From assembly GCA_016748015.1 (NCBI GenBank), contig JAAOMT010000282.1, forward strand, positions 1-64,000: a DNA stretch of 64,000 bases, written 5' to 3'. This stretch comes from Geosiphon pyriformis (lineage: Eukaryota; Glomeromycota; Glomeromycetes; Archaeosporales; Geosiphonaceae). The stretch's first letter is position 1. Each line of letters opens with the position of its first letter. Positions 25,326-39,413 of the stretch are shown in pieces. The notes under the pieces were generated by a model, which saw only the letters and a list, made by a program, of their open reading frames with translations, was not told the origin of the DNA and searched no databases. The translations under genes and the position numbers were made by a program.

Positions 25326-25707
25326 TCACAAAATTTCGAGTACAATACTTGATGGATTTAGCGGGTGAACATTAAAGCCGCGCTGCATAAAAAAGCAAAA
25401 AATTAGATTTTAAATTTTAGTCAATAAAGGAACTCTACATTTTTTTTTTTTTTTACCATGTTTGGAACTGATCAAAAGCGCAAATATTTTTAAATTTTCA
25501 AAAAGTATGGTGAGATTCAGCTGGACTAACGAGTATTAAACATTCGATCGGTTGGAGTTCTGGATGACACTCTGGGAAACCGCGCCAATCTTGGTAATGG
25601 GATGTTTTAACGTTATCTATATCTGTTTTACTAGGCTGAGCATGAGATAGCACAAGAAATGGTATAATAGAAAAAAATTTGAAAATGCTGAAATCTAGAA
25701 TTCTCAT
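25326..25707 (-). CDS. Small secreted protein candidate, two exons
   Basis: Exon 1 (25531-25707) and exon 2 (25326-25382) give 77 residues with phase-0 splicing. The donor is GTTAGT, also used by the F-box gene in this window. The acceptor follows a strong tract (TTTTTTGCTTTTTTATGCAG). The N-terminus, MRILDFSIFK followed by FFSIIPFLVLSHA, is a clear signal peptide with probable cleavage after SHA. The mature part is about 54 residues and contains two cysteines (47 and 56, in PECHPELQPIEC) that could pair. Without splicing the frame ends ten codons further on, giving 69 residues with the same signal peptide. An upstream in-frame ATG at 25815 would hide the signal peptide inside the chain, so I chose 25707. 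No family is recognised; a secreted or effector-like role is inference. Confidence 0.55.
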
Positions 25708-27124
25708 TATAGAATAGGTTTTATCTTCATGTAATAACTGAAGTATATAATGAGCCTTAAATAAGAGTTGTCTCAAATATTGTTGCCAATATTTAGAGGA
25801 TAAATTAGCACTCAAACTATAGAAAATATTAATGGTTTGATGTGGGCGTATTTATTATCTATCAGGCGCCAAAATATGAATTAACCTTTTGAAAGTGCCA
25901 ACCTACAATCGATAAATTATAAATTGAGTAGTTCCAGAATCAATTAATGAAGCTTGGACCGTTTTAATTACCTTTAAGAAATTTCATAATTTATGGCACA
26001 AGTTTGATTCAACAAAAATAACAGTTGTTTACTTATCGAGAAATAGACATTTCAGGTTTAAATTGCTAAAATCTCCTCTAGTACCGAAAAAACAATCAAG
26101 GTTCAATTCTTTGCTTACCCGTAATGCAGCCTATTCAAACGTATGAGAGGGTTTATACGAGCACATCTCTTTTTTCTAGTTTGAAACTAGAAGGGTTCAA
26201 TTTGCAAAAGATGAATGAAAGCATAATTTATATTATATTTTGAACTAAAGATGCACTCAGACAAACCTCAAAAGCTCTTTCAAATTTCGCAAGAGTCCGT
26301 TCCAAGAAGCTCTATATCAGCCTCAAGCAACATTTCAGTATTATTAATGATTATATTTTTTCACTAAAAAATATTTGAGCTGCAATTTTATTTCATAACT
26401 ATAAATTTAAACATTTTAGGAAAATTTCTTTTTGACATTAATGAAGTGAGGAGATAAATATTAAATTTATTTATTGTAAACTATAAAAAAAAATTGAACA
26501 GCCTAAAATATTTCATCAAATATTTTGATACTTTTTGTTCTGATTAAAAATTCAAATTACTATTAGTAGAGTTAACATACTTGTGCTCAAAGGAAATTAT
26601 TAAAAAAATTATTTGACTCAATCATCGAGCCAGTGGTCTTTATTGAGACATACGATAAAATTTTTCAAATTCATTGAACATTTTTAAATAATAGAAAACT
26701 CAAACCTGTTGGAGCTGAAACGAATGGTCAAGCATTCCCCAATTAATTCATATAATGTTAAAAACTGAATTAATCTCGTTAAAAGAATCAGATTAGCCAA
26801 TAAGTTTGAGAGCTAAAAAAAAATGATTACATTCAAAATCCTTCGATAAAAAGCTGAAAGATACATTATTTATCACTGAAGAATTTCCTATTTAAACAAT
26901 ACTCGGGAAAAGAAAACAGTAAGGACGTGAATATAAAAACTACAAATGCGTCATTTGCTAAGGTTCCAAGTGAAAAAAACAAATATTCAAAATTAGGAGC
27001 TGCATTAATGGTAAAAAAAAAACTTTGTCAAAAACAACAAAATAATTTATACATAGGTTTTTGGTTTTAAGAAAAGGATAAAAAAACATTAGCTAATAGA
27101 TTTCATAAGGATAAAAAGATATTT

Positions 27125-27365
27125 ACATACTTTTTGAACTTTAACTTTCTTTTTGATAAAAAATAACAGCATCTGGTTCTTTATATTTTCACATCCCTCA
27201 TAAAAAAAAAAAAAAACTGGAAATTTTTATGCTAACAAGAGTTTACTAACTTCAAAACTTAATAATTGTCTTGAAATATATATTGCTTTAAAAAGCCAAA
27301 AAATATTAAAGCAATAAAAAACCAATCCATAATTTATGAATTTAGCAGCAATTTTAGTCAAACGG
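27125..27365 (+). repeat. Dispersed repeat B, copy 1
   Basis: Matches about 35140-35400 in the same orientation. Shared landmarks in order are ACTT(C/T)CTT(C/T)TTGATAA, a poly-A run followed by CT(G/A)(G/T)AAATTTTTAT, TTACTAAC/TTACCAAAT, ACTTAAT(A/T)ATT, AAAAAGCCAAAAAA and AAGCAATAAAAAA(C/G)CAATCCA(T/A)AA. Divergence is moderate and no frame is conserved. Confidence 0.65.
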
Positions 27366-29959
27366 AAGAACCAAAGAAGATTTAAGGTAAATGAAGGAAT
27401 CAGAATATATTGATTTCATTCACGAAATTGCAGTTTCTACATTCTGAATAATAGCTAATTAACCTCTTCTAGATTTTGTTGTCATTAATTTAATAAATTA
27501 TACCTTTAGGAGGTAATCTTTAAACAAACAACGCAGTTTTAATGATTTATTGCTAAAAATAAATAAAGGGCGTTGCGTTTATTCGGATCCCTAATGTTTT
27601 TTTAATAAATCGATTACCAGAATGCGTGAATGCTAAAATAAAAAGGGCAATTGATTATCAGGGAAGCAAAAAATAAAGGTTCCTTTTAGAATTCTTTAAA
27701 AGGGATGAATGTTAATTAATATAAGAAAGTTGTTTGCCAATCATTTTGATCGTCTCTTTCCCACTCCTTCATTCATTTGTTTAGATCATAAGACAAAAGA
27801 GCTTTTGAATAGTTGCATCCAAGATTTTTGTCAAATTTTCTTAAAAATATAAAATAGATAAAATATCAATGTTTTCTTGATAGCAATGTTGTTAATGTGA
27901 ATTTATTCGACTTTTTCTACAAGTCAAAAAACCAAAACCTTTGAAGTTTTCGAACAAATAGAGATATCTAAATTTGTCATATTTTGGAAATAACTATTCA
28001 AAGGAACTGTTTTGTTTGATAAAATCCCGTTTAAGATTTAAAAGCCCAGAACTACTGTTTTAAAGTTTTATTTTTTAAGAGTTTTTAAATTTTCTAATTT
28101 CAAAAGCAAAAATTGATGGCAAACAATAATTTCCAAGAACAAAATGACGATTGCCAAGAATTTGAGCAACTTTTAGCATTCAATTGATCTTGTCAATTAT
28201 CGAATTAAACTTTAATTGAAGCTCATATTCGAACTTTAAACATGTTAATTAATTAGGCTGATTTGAAACTCAATAATCGAAAAATGGAGCATGCATTGAA
28301 TAAGGGGGCATATTTGTTATGGTTGATAAAAATAAGAGCCTGGGCTATTAAAATTTCTTGTGAAAAATTATATATTTAGAAATTTGCTTGGCATTGAATG
28401 AATAATCAATCTTATTATACTTGTCATAAACATGTGTAGTTTTTTGAATTTCCAAATCCAAGAGCTAAAGAATTTTTTTCAGGAGATGTAAATTTTAAAA
28501 TACGAGAGGAATATTTAGTAATAATAAAATTGTGAGACCAAATGACGAAAAGTAAACTTGAAATTTTACTTTGTTTTTTCTTTAAATAAATAAATAAATA
28601 AATAAATAGATTTTTAGAGACTTTTATCAAAATTTATTAATATCATTAACTTTATTTTTCTTGTTTTATATTTTTGGAAAATTCTTAAAAATTTAATTTT
28701 TTTTTTTAGTTTTTAAATTTTTTTGTAATAAAATCAGATATTTGGTCAAATTCATTCATTCAAAAAAACAAAATTCTGATTTTTAAAAGTTCAGTTTACC
28801 CTATCTGAAAAAAAAAAAAATTTTTTTTTAATTTATGACTTTTAATATTTGAAGTTCAAGAAAAGTTTTTAATGTGACATTCATTCTATTGAAAAAATTT
28901 AATGGAAATATTATCCATTATGCCTTAAATTGGGTTTTTGAATTAAACTAAAAAAAGACTTTTGGTTATAAATTGATGATCATACTCTAAATATAGCCAA
29001 AATAGTTTTTCCACTTGCTTTAATCGGGAAAAAATTTCATTTAATATTATTACGTTATATGAATTTTAAGTTAGTTTTTTAAAAAAAAGATACTCTTTTT
29101 TCTATGGAAATTACCATAAATAATCATGACCCAATCGTTTTCAGTAATCTTTTGAGAGGTTTTTTGTAAAATTTAAAAGATATTTTTGCTATTTTTGTGT
29201 CGGCTCATGATATGAAGTTTCAATAGAAACTTTTTCAAAATGGTTTGAAGACTGATATTTGTTTGTGTGTTTGAAATAAAAAATTGATTTTACAATTTAT
29301 ATATTGTATAAAAAAAAGAAATTTCTGGGGTCAAAGGAATTTTTTCAAATAGCAAATTATCTTTTGTTATCAAAAAGAAACCCCCTTACGTGTAGGGAAT
29401 AATTAGGAACAATCACTTTTTCTTTATATTTAGTCATTGTAAATATTATCAAGAAATTATGGTCACAATAAATTATTCTGGAAAATTTTATTGGCAAAAA
29501 GTGATTTATTTTTGTTGTTATATTAATTAATAATAAACTCTAATTACGTTATTTAATTATTAGAAGTTTCTTTTTGAAAACTTGTCTCTGCAGACAGTAA
29601 AAAAAAAAATTCATTGAAAAGAACAGTTGCGTTTGATTATCAATTCATTTTTATTTTCACTTTAATAATTATAATTGGCGACTTTTTTTAGCAATACATT
29701 TCCCCATTTAAAATAATTAGGAAAATTAATTCCGGACAAATTCTTTGGAAAAATTCTCCGGATAAAAAGATTTTCAGATACAATTGAAATTCTATTATTA
29801 GGGTTGAATTAAAATAGAGCCATTTACAACAGTGCCAATAAACTTTTTAAAGGGTCATTATTGCCTACTGGCTCGGCTAAATTATAAATATATTATTTCG
29901 TGATACATGTACACACTACCCCAAAAAAGAAATTCACTATTTGCATATGTGTGTGACCA

Positions 29960-30250
29960 CTTTAAAAAATCAAGATATCAAGTTTTCTCACTTTTTTTAA
30001 CAAATAAACTTCATATTTGTTTACTTTTTACAATTCTCTAACATTATAATATTGTTATGTGTAACAAAATAACCCTCACTCATACATACACAGTTAAAAC
30101 GAAATTGACAAAAGGAAGATTCTCGCATAATAGAAAAAATTTATTAGTGTGCGTAAAGCCAAGAAAAAACGACATGCATAACTTCACTAATTTAGTTCAA
30201 AAATCTAGTTTGTCAACTGTACTGCAGATGTACTCTACCACTCATATGTA
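29960..30250 (+). repeat. Dispersed repeat C, copy 1
   Basis: Matches 42465-42845 in the same orientation with indels. Shared landmarks are AAGATATCAAGTTTTCTCA, AAATAAACTT(C/G)A(T/A)ATTTG, ATAATATTGTT(A/G)TGT, AAGGGAAGAT-like and a CTGCA(G/A)ATGTACTCTAC-like block. Class unknown. Confidence 0.55.
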
Positions 30251-31295
30251 TCACAGCAAAAAAAATTTAAATCTTAGAAACACAATGATTATCCTCGTTT
30301 TAGGTAGTGTGAGAAAATAAAAATAAAAATGAAAATAAAAATAAAACCGGGTAAAAGTTATCTCCCTCTGATGAGATGATTGTGAAAATTGGTAAACAAT
30401 TACAATAACTAAGAGTTTAGGCGGCACACTGGAGAAAAATTTAATCCTAATCGCTTAGTCACTAATTTTAAAACTAGACTAAAATCTATAATTGTTCGGG
30501 AATATTTCGCTGGAGGATTAAAAGGACTATTAGTATTATCTGATTAATACCAAAAAAATGGTAAAAAAATAAATGTAAATACTTAACTTGAAAATCTTAA
30601 TAACCAATCAGTTTCCATTTCAAAACATAATTAACTTGTTAACTAGAAGCTACACAATTTTTCAGTAAAGATATCTCGCCCATTCATATTACGAGAAATA
30701 TAAAGAAATTATTAAATGGAAAATAAATCTACGACTTTCAACTGGCTGGCGAATTTGCCAAGCCTGAATTCTAAAATTGTGCTAAAAAAGGAATAGAAGA
30801 AATTGGATACGTCAATGTTGAAAACGATTGAAGTAGTAGTATTAAAGTCAAATGGGAAGGCTGACAAATTATTAATTAGATATAATTTTTTATTTAGTGT
30901 ATAAAATTATAAAAAATTAAGTTAACCAGAAAAGTATCAGAATTTTTGTGTCTAACTTTAAATCGGGGATTAATTTTGAGGGTACTGTATTATAAATAGG
31001 TTTTTCTACAACGTAATCAGTAAAATTTTTAATCGTCAATTTTGAAAAACAAGCAACGACTTTTTGATCACAAGTAACAAATAAAATTTATTTCTCAAGT
31101 TGTACAACTTTACAATAGACATTCCCGAGAAACTGCAGAAAACATTAATTTCATATAAACAATTAATAACTTTGTGTTTCATAAAAATCAAGTTTTCTTT
31201 TAAAATTTTCAAAAACTTGGGCTTAGTTTAAAATTTTTATCGGAGGCTCAAGATATTAATTAATGATTGTCCTTTCAGAAAAATTAGGATATTAA

Positions 31296-31296
<1 letters not shown>

Positions 31297-31340
<44 letters not shown>

Positions 31341-31363
31341 CATTATTATTATTATTATTATTA
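31297..31363. repeat. (ATT)n microsatellite
   Basis: About 22 ATT units with one C interruption near 31341. Confidence 0.9.
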
Positions 31364-32815
31364 AGTAAATAAAAAGGACTTGACTTCTTTAAGAACATAT
31401 TAAGAGTACAGATTACTTTAAAAAATATCTGTAAACTTTTTAAAAGATTATATTAAAAATATATTTCAATTGTTCCCGGTCAAAGAAATTTTTGTTGGTT
31501 TTTTAAAATGAATAGCTAGAAACTTTTATATTTTCTTAAATTTGAAAAATTTTCATTAAAATTCATGATTACTTTTAAAAATAATAATAATAATTTATTG
31601 AAAAATAAAAAAACTATTTTATAACATGAATTTTTACTTTGCCAAAAAATTTATGTTTGTTTAAGAATTCTTGTATTAAATTTTAAATGTAAAAATTTAT
31701 ATTAAAGAGTAATTATATATCTAATCACAATGGTACATATAAAAAAGTCTAAAGTATCTGAGTCATAATTTGTTTCAATATTATCAGAATTTTGAGAATT
31801 TAACTCTTGTCAATCAAGATTCCCAAGCAAATCTTTAGATTGGACAATAAAAAAAACAAATAATAATTAAGATAATTAATGATTTGAAGTAGTTAAAAAT
31901 TGGTACTTTAGGAAATTTGATCATCACGTTGCAAGGATTTTCAAAAAACTATCAGTTACACAAGTTTCCTTGTTATTAAGAGACATTATAAGTGGCTGTG
32001 TGCAAATCACAATTATCTATTTTTAACTTTTTTTTTTTTAAAGTTCTTTCTGGGGTTGAGGGGAGTAAAAAGTTTTTCAGAAAAATGAAAAATTTGGCGT
32101 CATATTATTAATTTTATTCTCATCCAAAATATGAAATTTAAAGAAATTTTCCTAGTTTTTTAACTTTTATTTTGAATTCCCTAGAAAAGTTTAAACACAT
32201 TTATTCTAATTATTCAAAGAACGAAATTTTTTATCTCCTTTAGTTAACTCTGCAAATTAAATATCTCTTATATGGACCCATTTGGAAAGTTGAAACTTTT
32301 CACAATTTATATCTCCAAATTATTGTAAACGTTTCTGTAAATTTTTTAATCCTTGGTTAATTTTTAAAATTGAGAAAGTCCTTTCCTAATCTGAGTTCTT
32401 TAAAAATAGCATTCTCATTTGAAAAATTTTCTTAATTGAAAAATTAATATTTCTCCTTGTAGAATTCCAAAGAGAATATTCGTTCAAGTTTTGATTTTCT
32501 TAAAAATTTTTCGGTAAAGTTACCATGGTAGGTCAGATTCTCAGCTTGTATTTTATAATGATAAATTTGTATTCTATCATGATAAATTTGTATTCGCAGA
32601 TCAATGTAGTACAATCACATTAGGGTATTTAGTTTTGCCAAGATTCTTATGGGAGTAATAATCAGAAAATTATAAAAACGCCCCAGGTATTTTTTTGATC
32701 CATTGTCTTGAAGAATATTCAAAATCTAAAGACAAGCAATTGCAGTTTTTAGAGTAAAAATTCTTTTTTCACTAGTAAAAATTCCACTTTGAAAACTTCT
32801 TTTAATAAATTAAAA

Positions 32816-33548
32816 ATGTTTCAAATCAAACAAGATTTCAATCACGATTCCAGTCAAAATAATGACAATTCAAATCTCCCCGAATGTTCACCGCAGTTCG
32901 TTCCCATCATCCAAATTCCATTCCCCCCAACTATTAGACCTGAAGAATGTATTAACATAAAGGAAGGTAAACTTCCATCAAAATCACCGAATGCTTTTAT
33001 CATTTATCGTCGTGCTTATCAAAAAGCAGTGCGAGAAAGTGGTCAAGTGATGAGATTAAGCAAGGTTTCTACAATGGCATCTGAAGCTTGGAAAAATGAA
33101 CTTGATTATGTTAAGAATGAGTATCGAAATTTAGCCACACAAGTTGGTATTTATTTGACTAACTTACGTGCAAGAGAATTAATCCAGAAAAATCAAATGC
33201 TCGATCTCTTGAAATCAGGAAATAAAACTTTTATTCACAATATTGAAAATCAACAAATTATTAAAGATTTGTCGTCGGTTGAAAAAAAACAGTCACTTTT
33301 ACAAGTTCCATGTCAAAACAATCACTCTTTATCCCCTTCGGACTCGGCTTATTATGGTAGTGATTTTGGTGATTTCGAATTTGAAAATAACAAAAATTTC
33401 GAATGCGATAAGAACATTCATTCCGATTTTTACCTCTTAAATTCACCAAGTCACTCCCCTTCTTTTCCCGCACCCTCAGAACAGAATCTTTGGGATCTCC
33501 AAAATAATTTTGAATTTGATTCTGTTGATTTTACTGAATTGAACAATT

Positions 33549-33593
<45 letters not shown>

Positions 33594-33871
33594 TAAATTA
33601 TCTGAACACTTCAATTGACTCATTTTATCAAGACTTTATTCAATTTTGTCAAGCAAATAACTTATCACCTGAGATAGACTTTCTTAATAATCCCTACCTT
33701 TCTTCGATAGGATTCTTTCCTGAACAGAATGAAAATATGCTGCTTGACCCTTATGCAAATATGAACTTTCAAATTTCCGAAAATTTAAATTATCAACCTC
33801 AAGAAAATGATGAAATTTTATATTCATCTATTTCTAATTATGCTACCATTTTGTCTCCTATGAATGAATAA
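32816..33871 (+). CDS. MATA_HMG-type HMG-box protein
   Basis: Single exon, 351 residues from the ATG at 32816; the frame is open further upstream but only with a TTG. A single HMG box lies at about 52-118: GKLPSKSPNAFIIYRRAY opens helix 1, RLSKVSTMASEAWKNE covers helix 2 and the long helix 3 runs through VKNEYRNLATQVGIYL. The PNAFIIYR motif and the S-x-x-A-x-x-W-K spacing match MATA_HMG boxes of fungal mating-type and related proteins, which bind the minor groove in the nucleus. The remainder is Ser/Asn/acidic and probably an activation region, with a poly-Asn run at about 242-258 encoded by (AAT)n. Glomeromycotina carry dozens of such genes scattered in the genome, so this one is not evidence of a mating-type locus. 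No receptor or homeodomain partner lies nearby. Confidence 0.9.
33551..33591 (+). repeat. (AAT)n run coding for poly-Asn in the HMG-box protein
   Basis: In-frame AAT repeat of about 13-14 units within the coding region; expected to be length-variable. Confidence 0.9.
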
Positions 33872-36800
33872 TTTTAGAATATTAGCGTCTCATTTTCTCA
33901 TTTTAAATGGAATTTAAGATAGATAGAATGTAAATATTAAAATTTCGTATTATATATATAAATTTTTAGCGTCTCTCTCACTGGCATTAGATAATTTATT
34001 AGTCATTAATAATTTTATATATAATCCTCAGAAAAATGTAAACCTTTTTTTTTATAAAAATTAAAGAGTTTATCTTCATTAAAAAAAAATTGATCATTTA
34101 GAATTATACAACTTATTTTTTATCATCAGAAAAATATTTAAATAATTATATAAATATTTTAATTTTGACACTAAAAATATATAAAAATTTCGTTTTTTTT
34201 TTTAATGTTTTTTGACAGAAATTGTAGTTCTCAAACTATTGGTTGTAATATTATTATACTCTCTAAATGATTTTTTTGAAGTTTTAGAACAATTGATTTT
34301 TAATTTAAAAGACTTGAAATTAACTATTAATTGCAACACAATTTTTTTCAAATTATCGTTTCCAAATGAAAATTTTGAATCATCATTTCAAGATTATTGC
34401 AAATTACAGTAAATAAGTTTTTTCGGTCCTTTATTAAAACATTAATTCATTTTTAAACATTAGAAAAATTCATTTATGCATAATATTATAATTTCCATAT
34501 TAGTTATTAAGTTTAATTATAATATATACTTTAATAATTTAATTTAAAATGAATAAGATTAGATCTTAAAATAATTAAAATCTTAATTTGAAGTTAATTG
34601 TATTATTAATATTACTTTATATATAAGAATAAAATGGCTGATAATATTCATAAAATTTTTGATTCTAACTTCAATGAAAAATAATAGCGAAATTGGGAAC
34701 ATCAGTTTCAAGTGTCAGATACTTGAATAAGAGAAGAGGCGATAAATAAAAAAAAAATTATGTTTTCTTTTTATGGCGAATTATCTCATTACCAAAATTG
34801 AAAAAGATTTTCTATTTTATTTTTATCTGCATAATATTTTTTTTATATACATCTTTTCCAAAGAATTCGAAAAAAGAACCTTTATTTTTCGCTACTCTGA
34901 TGATCAGTAGCTCTTCTTCATTAATCATTCGCCCAGTTTGTTAGGATATTCTGGTAATCAATAGAAATCTGAGTAAACAAAACGTTCTTCATTTATTTTT
35001 AGCAATAAATTCTTAAACTGCATTATTTGTTTTATTAAAATTAATCGCGGCAAGGATCTAAAAGAGGTGAAATTAGTTATGATTGATGAATCCTGAAACG
35101 ATAATCCAAGAATGTATAAGCTGCAATTTCGTGCTTTCTTTATTTGATCTTTCTATTGAATACTGGTTTCAAAGGAATTTTAACTTCCTTCTTGATAAGT
35201 AACAAACAGCAGTTGATTCTTCCTAATTTAATTTATATTTTTAGATCTCAAAAAAAAAAAACTATAAATTTTTATACTATAAGGATTTACCAAATTAAAA
35301 ACTTAATTATTAACATGAAATATATTATTTTAAAAAGCCAAAAAAATATTGAAGCAATAAAAAAGCAATCCAATAATTTATGAATTAATAACAATTCTAA
35401 TTTCAAGACATACAAACTTAAATTAATGAAAAATTCACATTTAAAAATAATTTTAGAAATCTAGGCCTTATTTCAATTAAAAATAATTAATCTTGAAATT
35501 TTTAGAGAAATCTGAACTTCATAAAAGAAATTTTTAAAAATGGAAAATGAAACGCTATTGTAACAAGGTAATTTTTAATGTTCAAAAAAAGGTAAATTTT
35601 GAATTTTAAACAAGTAGTTTTTTCAAAAGTCAATCATCTTTCGGCTTGTTACTCAAAGAACTTATTCAAGTACATGTTTAGAATGTTTTTGACCAAGAAG
35701 CCGGATTAAATACATTTGCAATTCGGGACGTTATTTAATCTTCAAAAATAAAACATAAATAGAATCGAAGAAGCTTTTATACCATAAAAAGTAAATTGAA
35801 AAAGGGATGAATGAAAAAAAAACTTTTAGATGCATTCACCCCGCATAAAATCACTTGATGATTTTCAAGTTCGTTCCCGAAAAAGGTTAGAATATTATTA
35901 AAAGCTACCAAGAACATTTTTACCGAAAAATTATATTGCTTATTCGCTCAATTAAGTTTTGAATAGATGTTAAAAATGTTTGGATAAATATATCAAATGT
36001 GGTATATTATGATGATGAATAATTCTTATTTTTATTAGTTTTTAAATGCAATCAAGAATAGTTTTCGATAAATTTACATTCAAATTTTCTAAATATTTAG
36101 ATTGAATGTTGGGGGAGTCTGATTATATTCTTAATTGATAAATTTTGTTTAAAATCTGTTGAGCGTAAAAGAAGGATTCTTAGAATACTCAACAAAATTT
36201 TCATGATAAATTAAATTCTGAATTAAAATTTTGCTCAGTAATTATTCAATAAATGGGTTTTGTGGAATTTTGAATTACAAAAAACTAACTTCTAGAAATC
36301 AAATTACCTTTTAATTTTGTTACGTGTTATTTAATTCACTTTAAAAATCGAATTGGTTGGAAAATTATATTATTAGATTCAAATCTCTGTAAAAATCTTT
36401 AAAATTTTTATTTTAAACTAATTGAATTTAACTTGAACTGCTTAACTTTTACTTGAATTGTTTAGAATTTCTTTTGAATTACCTGAAATCTCTTTTGAAA
36501 TACTTAAAATTCTATTAAAACTGTTTAAAACTTTTTATTGTTATATATTTTGGATTTTTGCATATAATTTATATGTAATATTTGTAAATTAAATTAATTT
36601 TGTTTAATATTATTTGCTAATAATAATAAACTAATTTTTTTTTGATTTTTTTAACATGTGTAATTTTATTACAATCTATTATAAAATAACAGAAAAGTGT
36701 CTTTAGAATAAATATGATTCATGTATTTTTTATATGTGATTAAACACAAGCTTAATTAAGCCTAAACTATATTGAATTTACCAAAACAAACTTACCTAAT

Positions 36801-39413
36801 ACAGTCATTTTATTCATAATTTCGATTAAACTTTTATTACCAAAAAAATTTTCAAAAATTGTTAATAATTTTTTTATTTATAAGAATTTTTTTATTTTAG
36901 CATCCAAAAAAGAAAAAATAACTACTAATCTAATAATTAAAGTAATTAAAATATTAATAAACTTAGCATAAAAATTAAGCAGAAAATAAGTTTAGTTAAA
37001 TTAAATTTCAAAGAAATTTTTCTAAAACTAATCACAAAAATTAGTACTAACAATAAAAAAAAATTCTAAAAATAACAGTTTTTACATATAAAATTACACC
37101 AGAAAACAATTTACAAATCTTTAAAATCAACTATAAATTTTTTAATAAAATAAAATTAACAATTAGAAGTTTTTTATCAAATATATCTTTTTTTTAAAGT
37201 ATTAGTTTTAATAATAACAACATTTAATTTTTATAAAACCAAAAGTAATAATAGCATATCTTAAACAAATATAATTTTGTATTTAAGAAAGCTTATTAAT
37301 TTTAAAAACAATACAATCAAATAAAAAATTTTGCTAAAAACACTTATAGTATTTTTAAAAAACAGAGAAAAAAATTCTTAAGTTTTTATTTAATTAGCTT
37401 AATTTTTAAGATTAAATAATTTAATAGGTAAAAATAAAAAAAGTTTTTTTGTCATTTGAGCAAATATAAAAAGAGTAATAGAAAAAAAAATAGCTTTATT
37501 ACTTGTAATTAAAAGTTTTAGAACTTTTTGTAATAATAGCAATTATATTAAGACTGGCCTTAATTATTTATTTAAAAAAAACTTTGAATAAAGAAAAACT
37601 TTTACTTAAAGCCAAAAATAGGACTTTAACAGCTGTTTTGATTTTATATTACTTAATATAACTATTTTAAAACTTGTAAAAATAATTCAAAATAAAAATT
37701 GCAATTATTTTACTTTTTGCTTTGAGTATAATCATAAAAATACAAAAGATAAAGAGATTTTTTAATAGTAATAATTAATTAATTAGATAACTAAATTAAA
37801 TACCATTACTATAAAAATTAACAATTAATTTAAAAAATGAAAATTATAAAAACTTGTTTTAATTTTTAAATATTATTTGTATATGTATTATATTTTTAAT
37901 TAATTTATCTTTTTTTTTAATTCAATATATTATAGAATTTTCAAAAATTATTTTTATATGAATTATTTTTTACTCAAATATTTTTCAATTAATTATTTTT
38001 GATCCTTTTATCAGTATATATTTTTTATATGATAAATATTATAAGTTGTTAATTTGTAAATTTTTTTATAATTTATACTTTTTATTAACTATTAATATTT
38101 AAATTTGTTTATATTTAAGGCCTTTATATAGTGTAATTTGAAGAATTGTATTCTGATTTGATTGAAAATATTCAAATATAAAATTAATAAAAGTTAAATT
38201 GTGAAAAATTTATAAGTTGGCAATTTACATTAAATCATGTTTATATATTGTAATGAATTTAAAAAATAAATTCTTAAAAAATTTTGAGAATATGAATTTA
38301 AAAATATGTTTCTTTAAATAAAGAATATTTTTTTTTACTTATAATTCCAAATATTGAAATAGATATCAGAAATATTCAAATGAGTTAATACTTAAAATTT
38401 TAATATTTTAGCATAATGATTTAATTTTATTATCATTTTTTTAGTTAAATTTTTAATAATAATATATATTTATAAATTCAAAATTATCATATATCTTTTT
38501 AATTAGATTATTAAGATATTTTTTAAATTAAAAATAACATTCCAAAACTGGCAATAAAACAAAATTAAGAATAAGCATAATTAAAATGAAAGAATAGTAA
38601 CTAAGTTTAATTAAATCAAAAGTTTTAATAATAAGAGAAGAATTATATATATAGATAATATAGAACTATTCTAGTTAGTCAAGGCATAAAGTTAAAAATT
38701 TGATTCAACCTTCAATATTTTAAATAAAGATAGAATTATTTTTTGCTAATTATTCCTAAAAGCTGATCCATAATAAAAACAAACATAAAAGATTAAATAA
38801 GTTCAAAATTATGCCCAACTAAAAAATTTATGTTCATCTTATTGCTATTTTTCAATCTAAATGAAACTACTAAAAATACCGATGTATTTAAGTGTCAACT
38901 AAGAAAATAATATATAATAGGCATAGCGGGTTTTGATAATAAATAAATTTGTTGAAAATAATGAAAATAATATTAGTTATATAAGATATTTGATTTGATC
39001 AAGCATGGAATTTTAAAATTACAAATTATGGAATATCCTCAATAAAAATATTGATATTACTCTCCTAGAAGATGAAATCTTCAAATCTTTTGGATATTGC
39101 GCCATTAAAAAATTCAGAGTAGAGTAAATAAGGTAGTGTTAAACCATAAAACATATTCATCATTTAAGCTAATCTCAGTAATTATGATGCGTGCTGCCAG
39201 TCGAGTGTTGAAACTCTAGAAAATAATACTGATTAAAGAAATATATAGGAATCAATTATTTTCGCCCTTTTTAAATTATAAATAAATTCAAAAGTTGAAA
39301 ATTAATTACCTTTTTAAATATAAAAATGTCATATCTTTCAGTTTTTTATAGTGAATGTGATATCAACTATGACACCTACCAGAATCAATATAATAGAAGC
39401 AATTGCAAAGCTA
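33872..39413. other. AT-rich gene-poor interval
   Basis: About 5.5 kb with no supported gene. It contains dispersed repeat B copy 2 (35140-35400), and 36.5-38.5 kb is extremely AT-rich. Short frames at 34212-34412 and 35144-35383 lack motifs; the second lies in repeat B. Confidence 0.5.
35140..35400 (+). repeat. Dispersed repeat B, copy 2
   Basis: Diverged same-orientation copy of 27125-27365; shared landmarks are listed there. Confidence 0.65.

Larger units (their letters stand above)
25816..32815. other. Long gene-poor interval
   Basis: About 7 kb without a supported gene. It contains dispersed repeat B copy 1 (27125-27365), repeat C copy 1 (29960-30250), a (ATT)n run at 31297-31363 and short poly-A/T tracts. 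A slightly less AT-rich patch near 26060-26340 has no durable frame. The 87-codon frame at 30057-30320 lies inside a repeat and is rejected. Confidence 0.5.

Noticed and set aside
30057-30320. 87-codon plus-strand frame
   Set aside because: It lies in dispersed repeat C, is not conserved in the other copy and has no motif.
32789-32815. Upstream extension of the HMG-box protein
   Set aside because: The extended frame begins with TTG; the first ATG is at 32816 and nothing upstream is needed for the domain.
32816-33871. Mating-type locus around the HMG-box gene
   Set aside because: MATA_HMG genes are greatly expanded in this lineage, and no homeodomain pair, receptor or synteny gene of a MAT locus is nearby.
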